DNA of 64,000 bases from Novosphingobium beihaiense (GCF_022832375.1 NZ_JALHLG010000005.1:62001-126000), one strand, 5' to 3'; numbered from the stretch's first letter, positions 9,184-17,750 are shown. A program made the numbers and translations. The notes: generated from the letters alone by a model not told the origin.

Positions 9184-9211
9184 ACCCTTCGGGCGTGTAT
9201 ATCCACGGTGG

Positions 9212-9287
9212 TGGTGGGCCCGGCAGGATTCGAACCCGCGACCTAGCCGTTATGAGCGGCCAGCTCTAACCGCTGAGCTACAGGCCC
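9212..9287 (-). tRNA. tRNA with CAT anticodon, probably tRNA-Ile2 (lysidine type)
   Basis: A 76-base minus-strand cloverleaf with CCA. The anticodon loop is CTCATAA. The acceptor stem GGGCCTG/CGGGCCC has C4-G69 and C5-G68 pairs, the features known to guide the lysidine synthase TilS to tRNA-Ile2 rather than elongator tRNA-Met. An Ile(AUA)-reading tRNA is therefore favoured; elongator Met remains possible. Confidence 0.85.
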
Positions 9288-9353
9288 CAACCGCCGTGCG
9301 CCCGGCGGTACACGAACCGGCCGGGTGGGAGCCCGTTAGCTTGGCTTGCGCGA

Positions 9354-10358
9354 TCAGGCAAGCGTCACGGACGTCATGATGTCGGCAACGCTGGCCGGTT
9401 TTACCCCGCGCTGTGCCAGATGGCCGAAAAGCGTGCGCCACCAGCCGTACAGTTCATCGAGATCGTCGTCCGTGCGCACATAGGGTGTGTGCCCCGGCGC
9501 CAGTGACGGGCTGTGGAAGGAGAACATCAGCACCGGCAGCCCTTCGTCGATGGCGATATCAACGCCGCGCAGCGCTTCTTCGGCCGTGATTCCCTCCGGC
9601 GTGAGGGGGATTCGTTCGAGCAGGCCGGTGCGCGCCAGCATGCCGCGCATGGCAGGTGTGCGCCACAGATGCGGGTAGATCACATTGCCCATCTGCCGCA
9701 GCGGTCCCCAGTAGACCGTGGTCAGCGGCAGTTCGAGCAGGCTGCGTTCCGCATCGGCCCAGTAGGGATGCAGCGGATGGTCGCGGTAGTTCGGGCCGCC
9801 CGTTCCGCTGTAATCGAATCGCGAGCGCACCGATGTGTCGATGGCGATGCCGCATTCGCGCAAGATCTCTCCGGTTCGCGGACCCAGGCCATAACGGCCC
9901 GCACGGTAAATTCGCGGGGCCACGCCAAAGGCCTGTTCGATCCGGTCGCGCAGCGCGTGGAACTTTGCCTGCTCCAGCTCAAACGGCAGGTTTCCGGCAT
10001 AGCTGTTGAATTCGGTGACCTCTTCCTCGAACGGAGGGCTTACCCAGGGATGGAGTTGCACGCCCACTTCGGCGCGGCCCTGCGTGACGGCATCGCCGAT
10101 CGCCTCGGGCGCGTAGGGGGAGCAGGCGACCGGGTAATCGATCAGATAGGTGGGGACGACGCCGAAGCTTTCGCAGAACTGCTGGAACTTGCGCAGCGCG
10201 GGTATCGTGATGACACTGTGCTTGTGCCGGTCGAGCGGGGCGGTCCAGTCGAACTCCTCTTCGGTATCGACGGTAACGATGAAACGTTGCCCGAAATCCT
10301 CGCGGAAGACGGCCTTTGCCTCCGGTTCAGGTGTTTCCAGGAGATTGAGCTCTAGCAT
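9354..10358 (-). CDS. NodB-like polysaccharide deacetylase family protein (WalW type)
   Basis: A 334-aa cytoplasmic-looking protein of the polysaccharide deacetylase fold. The NodB-type metal and catalytic motifs are recognisable: IVTVDTEEEFDW near residue 30 (first motif, with Asp), VQLHPWVSPPF (second, His), IYRAGRYGLGP (Arg motif), and FSFHSPSLAPGH near the C-terminus (His motif). No signal peptide is visible. Related proteins in sphingomonads are called WalW and sit near surface-polysaccharide genes; here the neighbours are tRNAs and a kinase, so the substrate is unknown. Confidence 0.8.
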   Translation of the reverse strand: MLELNLLETPEPEAKAVFREDFGQRFIVTVDTEEEFDWTAPLDRHKHSVITIPALRKFQQFCESFGVVPTYLIDYPVACSPYAPEAIGDAVTQGRAEVGVQLHPWVSPPFEEEVTEFNSYAGNLPFELEQAKFHALRDRIEQAFGVAPRIYRAGRYGLGPRTGEILRECGIAIDTSVRSRFDYSGTGGPNYRDHPLHPYWADAERSLLELPLTTVYWGPLRQMGNVIYPHLWRTPAMRGMLARTGLLERIPLTPEGITAEEALRGVDIAIDEGLPVLMFSFHSPSLAPGHTPYVRTDDDLDELYGWWRTLFGHLAQRGVKPASVADIMTSVTLA

Positions 10359-10448
10359 TAGCTGACTGTCCCTCCGGTTCGCGCTGCCCTGACGCTAGCC
10401 TGCTCCCCTTGAGAAATCGTCACCAGGCAAGGACTGCAAGGAATTGAA

Positions 10449-12233
10449 TTACTGCGAATAACCCTCTGCAAGGTTGGAACTTGCGGGAGTGCCGGCCAAT
10501 CCCGGCAGTTGCAGGCAGAGGGCATCGCCGTCGCGTTGCAGGCTGCCGCCCGCCGCTGCGGCTTCCGCTGCGGCAAGGCGCAGGGTGAAACCGGTGCCGA
10601 ACATCCCGGCCGAAAGCGGCTGTCCGCGCTCGCCCGGTTTTGTGCCGAACAGTTCCCCATCCTCGCGCGCGGTGAGCGCGGCGGGAAGCGCAACGCGAAC
10701 CGTGACGCTGCGGCTACCGGCCGACCAGGTCAAAGCCAGCGGTTCTTCCGGCGCCGTGGCGCCTGCCAGAACGGCAAACAGACGCCAGACCAGGCGGTTG
10801 ACCTCCACGCAGTCGAACGGCACCGGCAGCGCGCCCGGAGCCGCGCCGGGATCGACTGCGAACCCGCTATGGCGCGGGCCGGTCCATGAATGCAGGCGGC
10901 CAATGATTTCGGCCAGAACCTGCGCCAGATCGCATTCGCCCGCTTCCAGCTGCAGCGCGCCGGTTTCCAGCTTCACCAGCCGGTCCAGTTCCTCGAACCC
11001 GGCAAGGATATGCGCGCAATCGCTGGCGATGGCGGCGGCCAGGGCGCGGTATTCGTGCGGGGCAGGGCCATAGAGCTGTTGCTGCACGATTTCCGCGGCC
11101 ACCTGGATGGCATTGGCCGGGGTGCGCAGTTCGTGAAGAATCTCGCGCATGCGCCCGGCCTCGCGCCGTGCCACGGCGGCAGCCTCATCGGCGGCGCGGG
11201 GGCGGGCGCGGCGCAGACGGCCGCAGTATCCGGTGAAGTGCCCGTTGGCCGGATCGAAGCGCGGCACGGCATCGACATGCCACTCGCCGCTGACGGCCGG
11301 AGCGCCGTTGACGCACAGGCGCGCCGCGCGCAGCGGCTGGCGCTTGCGGATGGCGGCGCCGGGGCCGGGCGAGGGGGCGGTGTCGTCATCGTTCGCGGCA
11401 AGGTTGAGACCGAACACCGACGGCGCGAAGGGCCCGTCTGCCCAGTTGATCCGGCCTTCCGTATCGGTGGCGAAGTCGATGGCTTTTGCGCGCCGGTCCG
11501 CGGCCGGAACGGTATCGCCTAGCGGCAGGCGGGGCGCATCGGTGCCCGAAGCGGGATGCCCATGCGATTCGCGCGCCTTGCGGAATTCCTCGATGCGCCG
11601 GACGATCGCGCCGATTCCCGCTTCCGCAGAGGCCGACTGTTCCGGAGACGAGGCGGCCGCTTTTGCGCGGGCCGCTCGGGCCTGCGCCCATTCGTGCAGC
11701 GAAGTGGGTGCCGGGGGATCCTCGATCATGTCGAGCAGTTCCAGCACGTCGCCGGAGATATAACTGTCGTCTTCGGCTTCGGTGGCCACAGTGGCGGGCG
11801 GAAGCCCACGGTCGTGCACGCCCAGCCGCTCCAGCAGAGCCTCGACAGGCGCGGAGAGGTCCCGGCGGTGGCGCAGGATGCCGCGGGCCCGCACCGGCAG
11901 CTCGGGAATGAGCGCAAGCCATTCGGAGTCGCGAAGCTGCGCGGCGGCAATGGCCGCGCTGGCGACACCGGGTTCCGCCTGCGCGAGAATCGCTATCAGT
12001 CTGGGATTGGTAATGGGCTGGAGTGGCTGGCGCAGCAGCCGGGCCTGATCGGCGGCGGGAATGCGTGTGGACAGGACTGCCAGTTTCGCGAATCCGGAGT
12101 CGAGCGCTTCGGATGCGGCGTCTGCAGGCAACCGCCCCAGAATATCGATGAGCTGACGATACTGGATACGCGCAAGGCCATCCCCGGAATCGGGAAGGCG
12201 CAGGACCGTATCCAGGCGATCGTCGAAGTGCAT
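10449..12233 (-). CDS. Cytosolic sensor histidine kinase
   Basis: A 594-aa protein with no membrane segment. The N-terminal 150 residues are helical repeats resembling DUF2336-type regions (SEALDSGFAKLAVLSTRIP). An Ala/Arg-rich linker and a PAS-like segment (DTEGRINWADGPFAPSVFG) follow. The dimerisation domain has the phospho-accepting His in ILHELRTPANAI, and a divergent ATPase domain follows (FGTGFTLRLAAAEAAAAGG). The canonical N box is hard to see, so ATP binding may be altered. No response regulator is adjacent; it is divergent from an Lrp-type gene. Its partner is unknown. Confidence 0.78.
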   Translation of the reverse strand: MHFDDRLDTVLRLPDSGDGLARIQYRQLIDILGRLPADAASEALDSGFAKLAVLSTRIPAADQARLLRQPLQPITNPRLIAILAQAEPGVASAAIAAAQLRDSEWLALIPELPVRARGILRHRRDLSAPVEALLERLGVHDRGLPPATVATEAEDDSYISGDVLELLDMIEDPPAPTSLHEWAQARAARAKAAASSPEQSASAEAGIGAIVRRIEEFRKARESHGHPASGTDAPRLPLGDTVPAADRRAKAIDFATDTEGRINWADGPFAPSVFGLNLAANDDDTAPSPGPGAAIRKRQPLRAARLCVNGAPAVSGEWHVDAVPRFDPANGHFTGYCGRLRRARPRAADEAAAVARREAGRMREILHELRTPANAIQVAAEIVQQQLYGPAPHEYRALAAAIASDCAHILAGFEELDRLVKLETGALQLEAGECDLAQVLAEIIGRLHSWTGPRHSGFAVDPGAAPGALPVPFDCVEVNRLVWRLFAVLAGATAPEEPLALTWSAGSRSVTVRVALPAALTAREDGELFGTKPGERGQPLSAGMFGTGFTLRLAAAEAAAAGGSLQRDGDALCLQLPGLAGTPASSNLAEGYSQ

Positions 12234-12485
12234 TGGAACTCCAGAGGGCCCGGCTGGCTATGCTAACAGCCATATACAGGCAAGGAAACTTTGCATTTTA
12301 CCCACGCCGTTTGGCCGGGGAAGTCTTCCTAATAGCAAAGCCGTGGATGATCGGAAGCGTTCGCTATGCAGCGTTGCAAAGCGGGACGATTACGCTAAGG
12401 AACAATAATATTACCGTGTGCTGGCGTTTTCGATGTGGATATTGCATTGAAGTTGGAGCGAGGGGCACTCGCCAGGGAATTTATA

Positions 12486-12953
12486 ATGATCAATCTCGAT
12501 GAAATCGACCGCCGCCTCCTTGCCGAGCTGCAGGCGGAAGGGCGGATTACCAACGTGGAACTGGCCCAGCGCGTGGGGCTCACCGCGCCGCCATGCCTGC
12601 GCCGGGTGCGCAGTCTGGAGGAAGCCGGGATCATTCAGGGCTATCATGCCGATCTCGATGCCTCCAAGCTGGGTTTCACGATCACGGTTTTCGCGCTGGT
12701 CAGCCTGAAGAGCCAGGCGGAAGAATCGCTGCGCGCTTTCGAAGACCACATGAAGACGCTGCCCGAAGTGCGCGAATGCCACATGCTCAATGGCGAGATC
12801 GACTTCATCTTGAAGATCGTTAGCCGCGACCTGCAGAGCTTCCAGGAATTCCTGACCAGCAAACTCACGCCCGCGCCGAATGTGGACAGCGTGAAGACCT
12901 CGCTGACGATCCGCACGTCGAAGAGCGTGCCAGGCGTTCCGCTGGAAACGTGA
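12486..12953 (+). CDS. Lrp/AsnC-family transcriptional regulator
   Basis: A 155-aa regulator. The N-terminal helix-turn-helix (DEIDRRLLAELQAEGRITNVELAQRVGLT then PPCLRRVRSLEEAGII, roughly residues 4-55) is followed by the alpha/beta RAM domain (residues 68-145, with ECHMLNGEIDFILKI), which binds amino acids in this family. The ATG at 12486 is preceded by AGGGAA and begins at the family-typical position; the frame opens 51 bases earlier without support. It is divergent from the histidine kinase at 10449, with about 250 AT-richer bases between. Confidence 0.93.
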   Translation: MINLDEIDRRLLAELQAEGRITNVELAQRVGLTAPPCLRRVRSLEEAGIIQGYHADLDASKLGFTITVFALVSLKSQAEESLRAFEDHMKTLPEVRECHMLNGEIDFILKIVSRDLQSFQEFLTSKLTPAPNVDSVKTSLTIRTSKSVPGVPLET

Positions 12954-12997
12954 GGCCCGGAGCGATTGCGTAGCGATTTCGTGCTGACTGGATTGTG

Positions 12998-13522
12998 ATG
13001 AAACGGCGGCGGCTTTTCCTTGTGTCGTTGGCCGTGATGCTGGCGGGCGCGAATCTGTGGTTCTTCCTCGTGCACCGGCCTTCGCCGCCGAAGCCGGACT
13101 TCGAACTGGGGGCTACGCTCGCCTCGATCGGGGTGGGCCGTGCGGAATGGGATACGGTGCCACAGTTCGATTCCGCCCGGAAACAATGGCTCGTGAAGGG
13201 GAAGCCCGTTCGCGATCTGGTCCCGCTCCTTCGCACACCCCTCGGTGATACCAGTTCTATCGCGGGTCAGCCGGTTCTCGTGGCCAGGTTGTCCCGGGAG
13301 GCCGGAGCGCAGGATGTCAGGCGGGCCCTGTTGTCCCTTGCCCGGCAAGGGATCTGCAATGTCGCGATCTGGGGTGGCGGCGAGGCAATTGTATCTGGCA
13401 CATCTGGCGGGATGGTGGACATCCCGGTGCACGCCATCGTTTCGGTGGGCGACGGCGAAGGCCGCCGCCTGACCTGCACGCAGCGTCAAAGCGCGGCGGC
13501 GGCTTCCAGCGCCAGCAGGTAG
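12998..13522 (+). CDS. Hypothetical membrane-anchored protein
   Basis: A 174-aa protein with a positively charged start (MKRRR), one transmembrane helix (residues about 6-25) and a periplasmic remainder. The segment LVARLSREAGAQDVRRALLSLARQGICNVAIWG resembles the strand-helix-strand pattern of ExbD/TolR periplasmic domains, but the similarity is too weak to assign. The start may be this ATG or the GTG three bases before. Its last 37 bases overlap the 3' end of aroQ on the other strand, so the two genes converge. Confidence 0.6.
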   Translation: MKRRRLFLVSLAVMLAGANLWFFLVHRPSPPKPDFELGATLASIGVGRAEWDTVPQFDSARKQWLVKGKPVRDLVPLLRTPLGDTSSIAGQPVLVARLSREAGAQDVRRALLSLARQGICNVAIWGGGEAIVSGTSGGMVDIPVHAIVSVGDGEGRRLTCTQRQSAAAASSASR

Positions 13523-13923
13523 CTCTGCGCGCCGAAACCGGCGATCGTGCCCTTGGCCGCCTGTCCCACCCACGACGTATGCCGGAACGGCTCGCGCGTG
13601 TGCGGGTTGGACAGATGGACTTCGATCACCGGCACCGAAATCGAGCGGATCGCATCGAGCAGCGCCACCGACGTATGGGTATAGGCCCCGGCGTTGAGCA
13701 GCACGGCATGGGCGCTTTCGTCCTGCGCTTCGTGCAGCCAGTCCACAAGGTGGCCTTCGTGGTTGGATTGGCGCATCTCGATTTCGCAGCCGAGCGCCTC
13801 GCCGCGCTCCACCAGCAGCGCGGCGATATCGTCCAGCGTTTGCGAGCCGTAGATCTCCGGCTCGCGCTTGCCCAGCCGGTTGAGATTAGGCCCGTTGAGG
13901 ACATAGACCAGCTTGCTTGCCAT
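13486..13923 (-). CDS. aroQ: Type II 3-dehydroquinate dehydratase
   Basis: A 145-aa enzyme of the shikimate pathway that converts 3-dehydroquinate to 3-dehydroshikimate. The type II signature is clear: VLNGPNLNRLGKREPEIYG at the N-terminus (with catalytic Tyr), the Arg in MRQSNHEGHLVDWLHEA, LNAGAYTHTSVAL, and IEVHLSNPHTREPFRHTS (His/Arg). Length and order are normal for the dodecameric family. The start was set at MASKLVYVLNGP; the frame is open further upstream. It converges on a hypothetical gene at its 3' end. Confidence 0.96.
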   Translation of the reverse strand: MASKLVYVLNGPNLNRLGKREPEIYGSQTLDDIAALLVERGEALGCEIEMRQSNHEGHLVDWLHEAQDESAHAVLLNAGAYTHTSVALLDAIRSISVPVIEVHLSNPHTREPFRHTSWVGQAAKGTIAGFGAQSYLLALEAAAAL

Positions 13924-14073
13924 AGTTCGTGAAATCCCCGGGAAGCCGTTGAAAGACCGCGCCGGCCTTTTTAGCGGCCGCGCGGGTTGGCGCAAGCGTT
14001 GCTGCCGGGCTTCGTTACCGTTGTTTGCGCCGGATACGGAGGCGATTAGAGTGATCGCCGTATGTTCGAGGTA

Positions 14074-14871
14074 GAGCGTAGGCTCATTAATTGGTGCACC
14101 ATATGCGTGCGCAGAGGAGCTTGAAGGCGGCGAGGTAGTTTTCTGGATCCTTGCCGTATCGGGGTGCTATGCCCTGGAATTGTTTGATCCGGTTGAAGAA
14201 GCGTTCGATGAGGTTGCGCTGCTTGTAGAGCCAGGGCGAGAAGCCGAAGCGCATTTTACGGCTGGAACGGTTGGGAATGTTGGCCCAGATATCTCGCGCG
14301 GCCGCGGCGTCTCGGACTGCGGCTTTGTCGCCCAAGAGGGTGGCACCTGCATCGTGGACCTGCCCGCCGGTCAGCCTCAATCCGATAGGACGTCCGCGAG
14401 CATTGGCAAGGGCGTGGAGTTTGCTGGTGTGGCCGCCCCTGGAACATCCCGTGCCACGATAACAGGATCCCCCTTTTTACCCGTCGCACCATGCTGGTGG
14501 ACGCGGACACAGGTGGAATCGATCATGACCAGATCACCATCGTAATCGGCCTAGACGGCTGGCAGAAGCCGATCCCAGACACTGCCCTGCGCCAGCGCAC
14601 GAACCGGTTGTAGCAAATTGTTGAGGGTGCATAACGCTCTGGAACTTCGGCCCAGGTTGCACCAGACTGGAAGCGCCACATGATACCGTTGAGTACTCTG
14701 CGATCATCCACCTGCGCCACGCCGCGCGGTTTATTGGGAAGCAAGGGCTCGATGATTACCCATTCCCGATCCGTCAGTTTGTAGCCCGCCGTGCCATCAA
14801 GCTTCCATCGCAACGGAAAGCCTGAATCACGCAGAATCATAAACCTTAAGGCCATTTATGAGTTTACGGCC
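14074..14871 (-). mobile_element. Degenerate IS5-family insertion sequence (IS427-like)
   Basis: An element of about 798 bases with imperfect terminal inverted repeats. The left end is GAGCGTAGGCTCATTAATTG. The right end, read inward, is GGCCGTAAACTCATAAATGG, and about 14 of 20 positions match. A TA dinucleotide flanks both ends (14072-14073 and 14872-14873), as expected for the short target duplication of this group. It holds one disrupted transposase. The mutated ends and broken gene suggest an old, immobile copy. Confidence 0.75.
14087..14855 (-). pseudogene. IS5-family transposase, frameshifted and interrupted
   Basis: The product begins MALRFMILRDSGFPLRW with the DUF4096-type N-terminal segment DREWVIIEPLLP. 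After the RFVRWRR segment (about 14595) one base is missing compared with the expected RWRKAGVWDRLL, shifting the frame. An in-frame TAG follows after WDRLLPAV. A second shift lies at the AAAAAGGGGG run (14473-14482), where IS427-type elements may use programmed slippage. The catalytic DDE residues remain visible in separate frames: MIDST, LLGDKA and NLIERFFNRIKQF. The product ends at ICARIW-like sequence near 14087. At least two lesions cannot be explained by programmed shifting, so it should be inactive. Confidence 0.85.
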
Positions 14872-15548
14872 TAGTGTGGTGGAACTGAAGTTCGCGTCAC
14901 TATTTTCCGTCATCCCCGCGCAGGCGGGGATCCTGCTTTTTGCAGCATAGCGTAAAAAGGTAGCGGGGCCCCCGCCTGCCCAAAGGGCAGTTTATCCTGA
15001 GCGGCCGACCTGTCGGCCAGCCGAGGGGCGGGGGCGACGAATTATGACACGAACTTCGTTTTCACCAGACTAGTATCCGCTGCGTCGCGTTCGGCTATCC
15101 CAGCGTGTGGCGGTTTCTAAAAGAGGGCTTCGCGGCGATCCGCTGCACTCAAACCGCGAGCTTGGAACGATCAGGGGGGCTGTTGATATCGCGATTGCAA
15201 TCATACAGCGATGGTTAACGTGATGTATTTTTACAATAAAAAATCTTTTTAATCATGGAGATGGGTGAGTGTTGCGACAATTAATTCGACATATACTAAT
15301 ACAAATAGTAGCTTGCACAACACTGGTGAAATCTTGCGTGCGTGAAGCGGTAGAGTGAGGGGTGCTCGCTTAATATCGCGGAGAGGGCTCTGGGGCTGTT
15401 TTTGTACCCAGTGATGGTCAGTGATGCGCAGCCTGCGTCCACTAAAGCACTGCTGATATCGTTGCGTACTATGTTGTAGTAAGGCTGGTTAGCGCTGAAA
15501 CTATTCTCAATTATTTCTATAATTTACTTTCTATAACAAGAGGTGGTT
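14872..15548. other. Gene-free, repeat-bearing and AT-rich region
   Basis: There are 677 bases between the IS and the methyltransferase without a plausible gene. The left part (to about 15020) carries GC-rich hairpin repeats. From about 15190 onward composition turns AT-rich like the methyltransferase, with runs such as TTTTTACAATAAAAAATC. It probably includes the methyltransferase promoter, and the change of composition marks the edge of transferred DNA. Confidence 0.6.
14914..15018. repeat. Cluster of three short hairpins (REP-like)
   Basis: Three palindromes follow each other. CCCCGC-GCAG-GCGGGG is at 14914-14929, CTGCCC-AAA-GGGCAG at 14976-14990, and GGCCGAC-CT-GTCGGCC at 15003-15018. 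The stretch TATCCTGAGC...CTGTCG around the last one resembles the dispersed CTGAGCCTGTCGAAG repeat seen near 23.5 kb, apparently interrupted. These look like extragenic palindromic repeats rather than a terminator. Confidence 0.6.
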
Positions 15549-16322
15549 ATGGTTTTTATGAGCTCTGATGCGCAGCAGGAGCATAGTGACAGGGGTATTA
15601 CGGAGGCGTTCTTCCCGGAGGCTAAGATTGATGGATTTAGCCGGTATGACGGAACTCTTTTATTTTATTCCAAAGTGAAGTCGCTGCTAAAAAAAGATGA
15701 TATTGTTCTTGATTTTGGCGCGGGGCGGGGAGCGGGGGCGAGCCACTGCCGGTCAAATTATATTAAGAGTCTCCAAAATTTCAAAGGCGAATGTGCTGAA
15801 ATTCATGGTTGCGATGTGGATCCTGTCGTGAAGGACAATCCGTATCTTGATGAGGCTAGAATTCAGGAGGTGGGAGGGGCTCTTCCTTATGAGAAGGATT
15901 TTTTTGATTTAATTGTTTCTAGCTGGGTTTTTGAGCACATTGAAGACCCCCGGCAGGTGGCTAGTGAATTGATTAGGGTGCTAAAGCCGGGGGGGTATAT
16001 TTGCGCCAGAACTCCTAACAAATTTGGCTATATATCGTTCTTTTCTCGTCTTTTTAGAAATAAATACCATGCGTATTTTCTGAAATTCATACAGCCAGAA
16101 AGAAATATTGAGGATGAATTTCATACTTATTATAGGATGAATTCGAAGAAAGACATAGAGAAAATTTTTGGTGATACGTGCGATGTGGTGGTTTTTTCCT
16201 ATTCGGCAGATCCTTCGTACCACTTTAATAGTAAAATTATTTATTGGATTTTTACTGTGATTCACAAGTTAACCCCGTCAGTGTTTGGGGCTGCTATTTT
16301 TATATTTCTTAGGAAGAGATAG
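15549..16322 (+). CDS. Class I SAM-dependent methyltransferase, AT-rich
   Basis: A 257-aa enzyme of the Methyltransferase_11/25 type. The SAM-binding motif I is DIVLDFGAGRGAG, an acidic GCDVDP follows motif II, then LPYEKDFFDLIVSSWVFEHIEDP (motif IV/post region) and VLKPGGYICARTPN. A hydrophobic C-terminal stretch (about 225-255) may bind membrane. The start follows AAGAGG by five bases. Base and codon use are strikingly AT-rich (AAT, ATT, TTT codons) against GC-rich neighbours, so it was probably acquired horizontally. The substrate is unknown; such enzymes often sit in surface-glycan or secondary-metabolite clusters, none of which is here. Confidence 0.85.
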   Translation: MVFMSSDAQQEHSDRGITEAFFPEAKIDGFSRYDGTLLFYSKVKSLLKKDDIVLDFGAGRGAGASHCRSNYIKSLQNFKGECAEIHGCDVDPVVKDNPYLDEARIQEVGGALPYEKDFFDLIVSSWVFEHIEDPRQVASELIRVLKPGGYICARTPNKFGYISFFSRLFRNKYHAYFLKFIQPERNIEDEFHTYYRMNSKKDIEKIFGDTCDVVVFSYSADPSYHFNSKIIYWIFTVIHKLTPSVFGAAIFIFLRKR

Positions 16323-16509
16323 TTCTGTAATCTAGTTTGTGAGGTAAAGATGGTGGGCGTTGGCTTTAGGAGAGTTTTCTGACGCTGCCCGCGCCCGGTC
16401 GCTTGTGATATCCGTGCGGTGTGAAACTGTTGGATCAGGGCGCCCCATTGGCGAGGAAAAAAGGCGGGGGGCGCACGTGCCTCGATAGAATACAGCGCGT
16501 TTTGGCGGC

Positions 16510-16923
16510 TTAGCGGTCCGAGCCTTTGACCTTGCCCCACTGGCGCATCGCCGAATATCCCAGATAACCAGTGCCGAAGAGCGCGTAGAGCGGCTCTGGA
16601 ATCGCGGCTAGGTAGGCGCTGATGCCGGAAGAAATGGCCTTGGCCGTGCCGGGGCTGAACGCGCTGACAAGCCCCATCGGCAGGGCCCACAGGATCATGA
16701 TATACATGACGTAGAGAAAACTGGGACGCGCGCGGCTGGTCCACGGATCGCTTGATCGGGCCTCGGCGACTATCGCCGAAAGGCTGGCGCGCAGCATGTC
16801 CAGTTCCTGTGAATTGCCGAGCTTGAGCAGTTCCAGCTTGGCCCGGTCGCGGGCTTCGGGATCGGGGATCACCTTGTCGATGATGCGGGTGACGGGACCG
16901 AGGATCGAATCGAGCAGAGGCAT
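16510..16923 (-). CDS. 3-TM holin family protein (gene-transfer-agent type), orphan
   Basis: A 137-aa protein matching the GTA_holin_3TM family: an amphipathic start ([20 protein letters not shown]), a charged helix, the conserved [21 protein letters not shown] segment entering the first membrane helix, and a second hydrophobic region around [19 protein letters not shown]. In alphaproteobacteria this family is used for lysis-mediated release of gene transfer agent particles or occurs in prophages. No endolysin or particle gene is adjacent. Upstream lies GATAACC-N5-GGTTT, the same sequence found before the XRE repressor at 22324. Confidence 0.75.
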   Translation of the reverse strand: MPLLDSILGPVTRIIDKVIPDPEARDRAKLELLKLGNSQELDMLRASLSAIVAEARSSDPWTSRARPSFLYVMYIMILWALPMGLVSAFSPGTAKAISSGISAYLAAIPEPLYALFGTGYLGYSAMRQWGKVKGSDR

Positions 16924-16961
16924 GGGCGAGACTTCCGTTTCCGGTTAGTGACTCACGAATA

Positions 16962-16978
16962 GATAACCATATAGGTTT
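16962..16978. promoter_or_regulatory. Palindromic GATAACC-N5-GGTTT site upstream of holin
   Basis: The site reads GATAACC ATATA GGTTT and lies 39 bases before the holin ATG on the minus strand. The inner AACC/GGTT is a perfect inverted repeat with a 5-base centre. The same 12 defined bases recur at 22340-22356 next to an XRE-type repressor gene, which suggests a common operator. This is inference from two sites. Confidence 0.45.
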
Positions 16979-17042
16979 GTGTAGGAAAACGCTTTTCCGA
17001 AAGCGGCCGCAATCTGCGGAAAACATCGTCTTTCGGAAAAAT

Positions 17043-17119
17043 TGGTCGGGACGAGAGGATTCGAACCTCCGACCCCCACACCCCCAGTGTGATGCGCTAC
17101 CAGGCTGCGCTACGTCCCG
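17043..17119 (-). tRNA. tRNA-Pro (anticodon GGG)
   Basis: A 77-base minus-strand cloverleaf with encoded CCA. The acceptor is CGGGACG/CGTCCCG, the anticodon loop CTGGGGG gives GGG, and the T arm contains GGTTCGAATCC. Its 3' end points toward the holin and the AT-rich patch, but no direct repeat of the tRNA end was found there. Confidence 0.95.
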
Positions 17120-17414
17120 ACCGGAGCGCGGCCTATAGGCACCTCGTGCGATGAACGCAAGCGGGTCTGGAAAAAGTCTTTTGCCATCCGAAAGGGGCGG
17201 CTTGAACTCGCTGTGCGGGGGCCTATCTGCCGGTGCATGCGCAGGCGGACGGAAAACGGCGCACGCGTTGCCAGTGCGGCGCTTTGTTGCTAACCGCCCG
17301 CATCCGGAAAAGTCAGGTTGTTGTTTTCCGGGTGAGCTGTGCGGCATATGGGATGCCGTGTGCAGGCTCCCCGAAGCCGCCAACCGGCTGAACACGAGAA
17401 GGCCCCTCAGTTCA

Positions 17415-17750
17415 ATGCAGACCTCGATTCTCAACCAGCTTGCCGCAGCCGTTCCCGCGGGGGCGCCGCCGGCGTGGATTCAGTACTTGCCGTTCGTCGC
17501 CATGGGCCTGATCTTCTGGTTCCTCATCCTGCGTCCGCAGATGAAGCAGCAGAAGGAGCACAAGGCGAAGCTCGGCGGGCTCAAGAAGGGCGATGAAGTG
17601 CTGACGGGCGGCGGTTTCGTCGGCAAAGTGCTCAAGGTTGACGAGAACTACGCCGAAGTGGAGATCGCACAGGGCGTGAAGGTCAAGGCGCTCAAGTCCA
17701 CGATCGTCGATGTGATCCCGCCCGCCGGATCCAAGCCCGCGAACGACTGA
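17415..17750 (+). CDS. yajC: Preprotein translocase accessory subunit YajC
   Basis: A 111-aa inner-membrane protein of the SecDF-YajC complex, which assists Sec export using proton motive force. It has a single transmembrane helix (LPFVAMGLIFWFLILRPQ, about residues 25-42), the family KQQKEHKAKLGGLKKGDEVLT segment, and the GGFVGKVLKVDENYAEVEI barrel-like tail. The ATG at 17415 gives normal family length; the upstream continuation has no homologous character. It is directly followed by secD and secF. Confidence 0.95.
   Translation: MQTSILNQLAAAVPAGAPPAWIQYLPFVAMGLIFWFLILRPQMKQQKEHKAKLGGLKKGDEVLTGGGFVGKVLKVDENYAEVEIAQGVKVKALKSTIVDVIPPAGSKPAND

Noticed and set aside
13486..13995. aroQ starting 72 bases further upstream
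   Set aside because: The extra residues are Arg/Pro-rich and not part of the enzyme fold; the internal ATG gives the normal length.
16438..16480. Terminator downstream of the holin (GCGCCCC...GGGGCGC with an A/T run)
   Set aside because: The T run lies inside the loop rather than after the stem, so it does not form a normal intrinsic terminator.
14900..17119. Integrated island at tRNA-Pro(GGG) with attachment sites
   Set aside because: No second copy of the tRNA 3' end was found left of the AT-rich patch, and there is no integrase gene.
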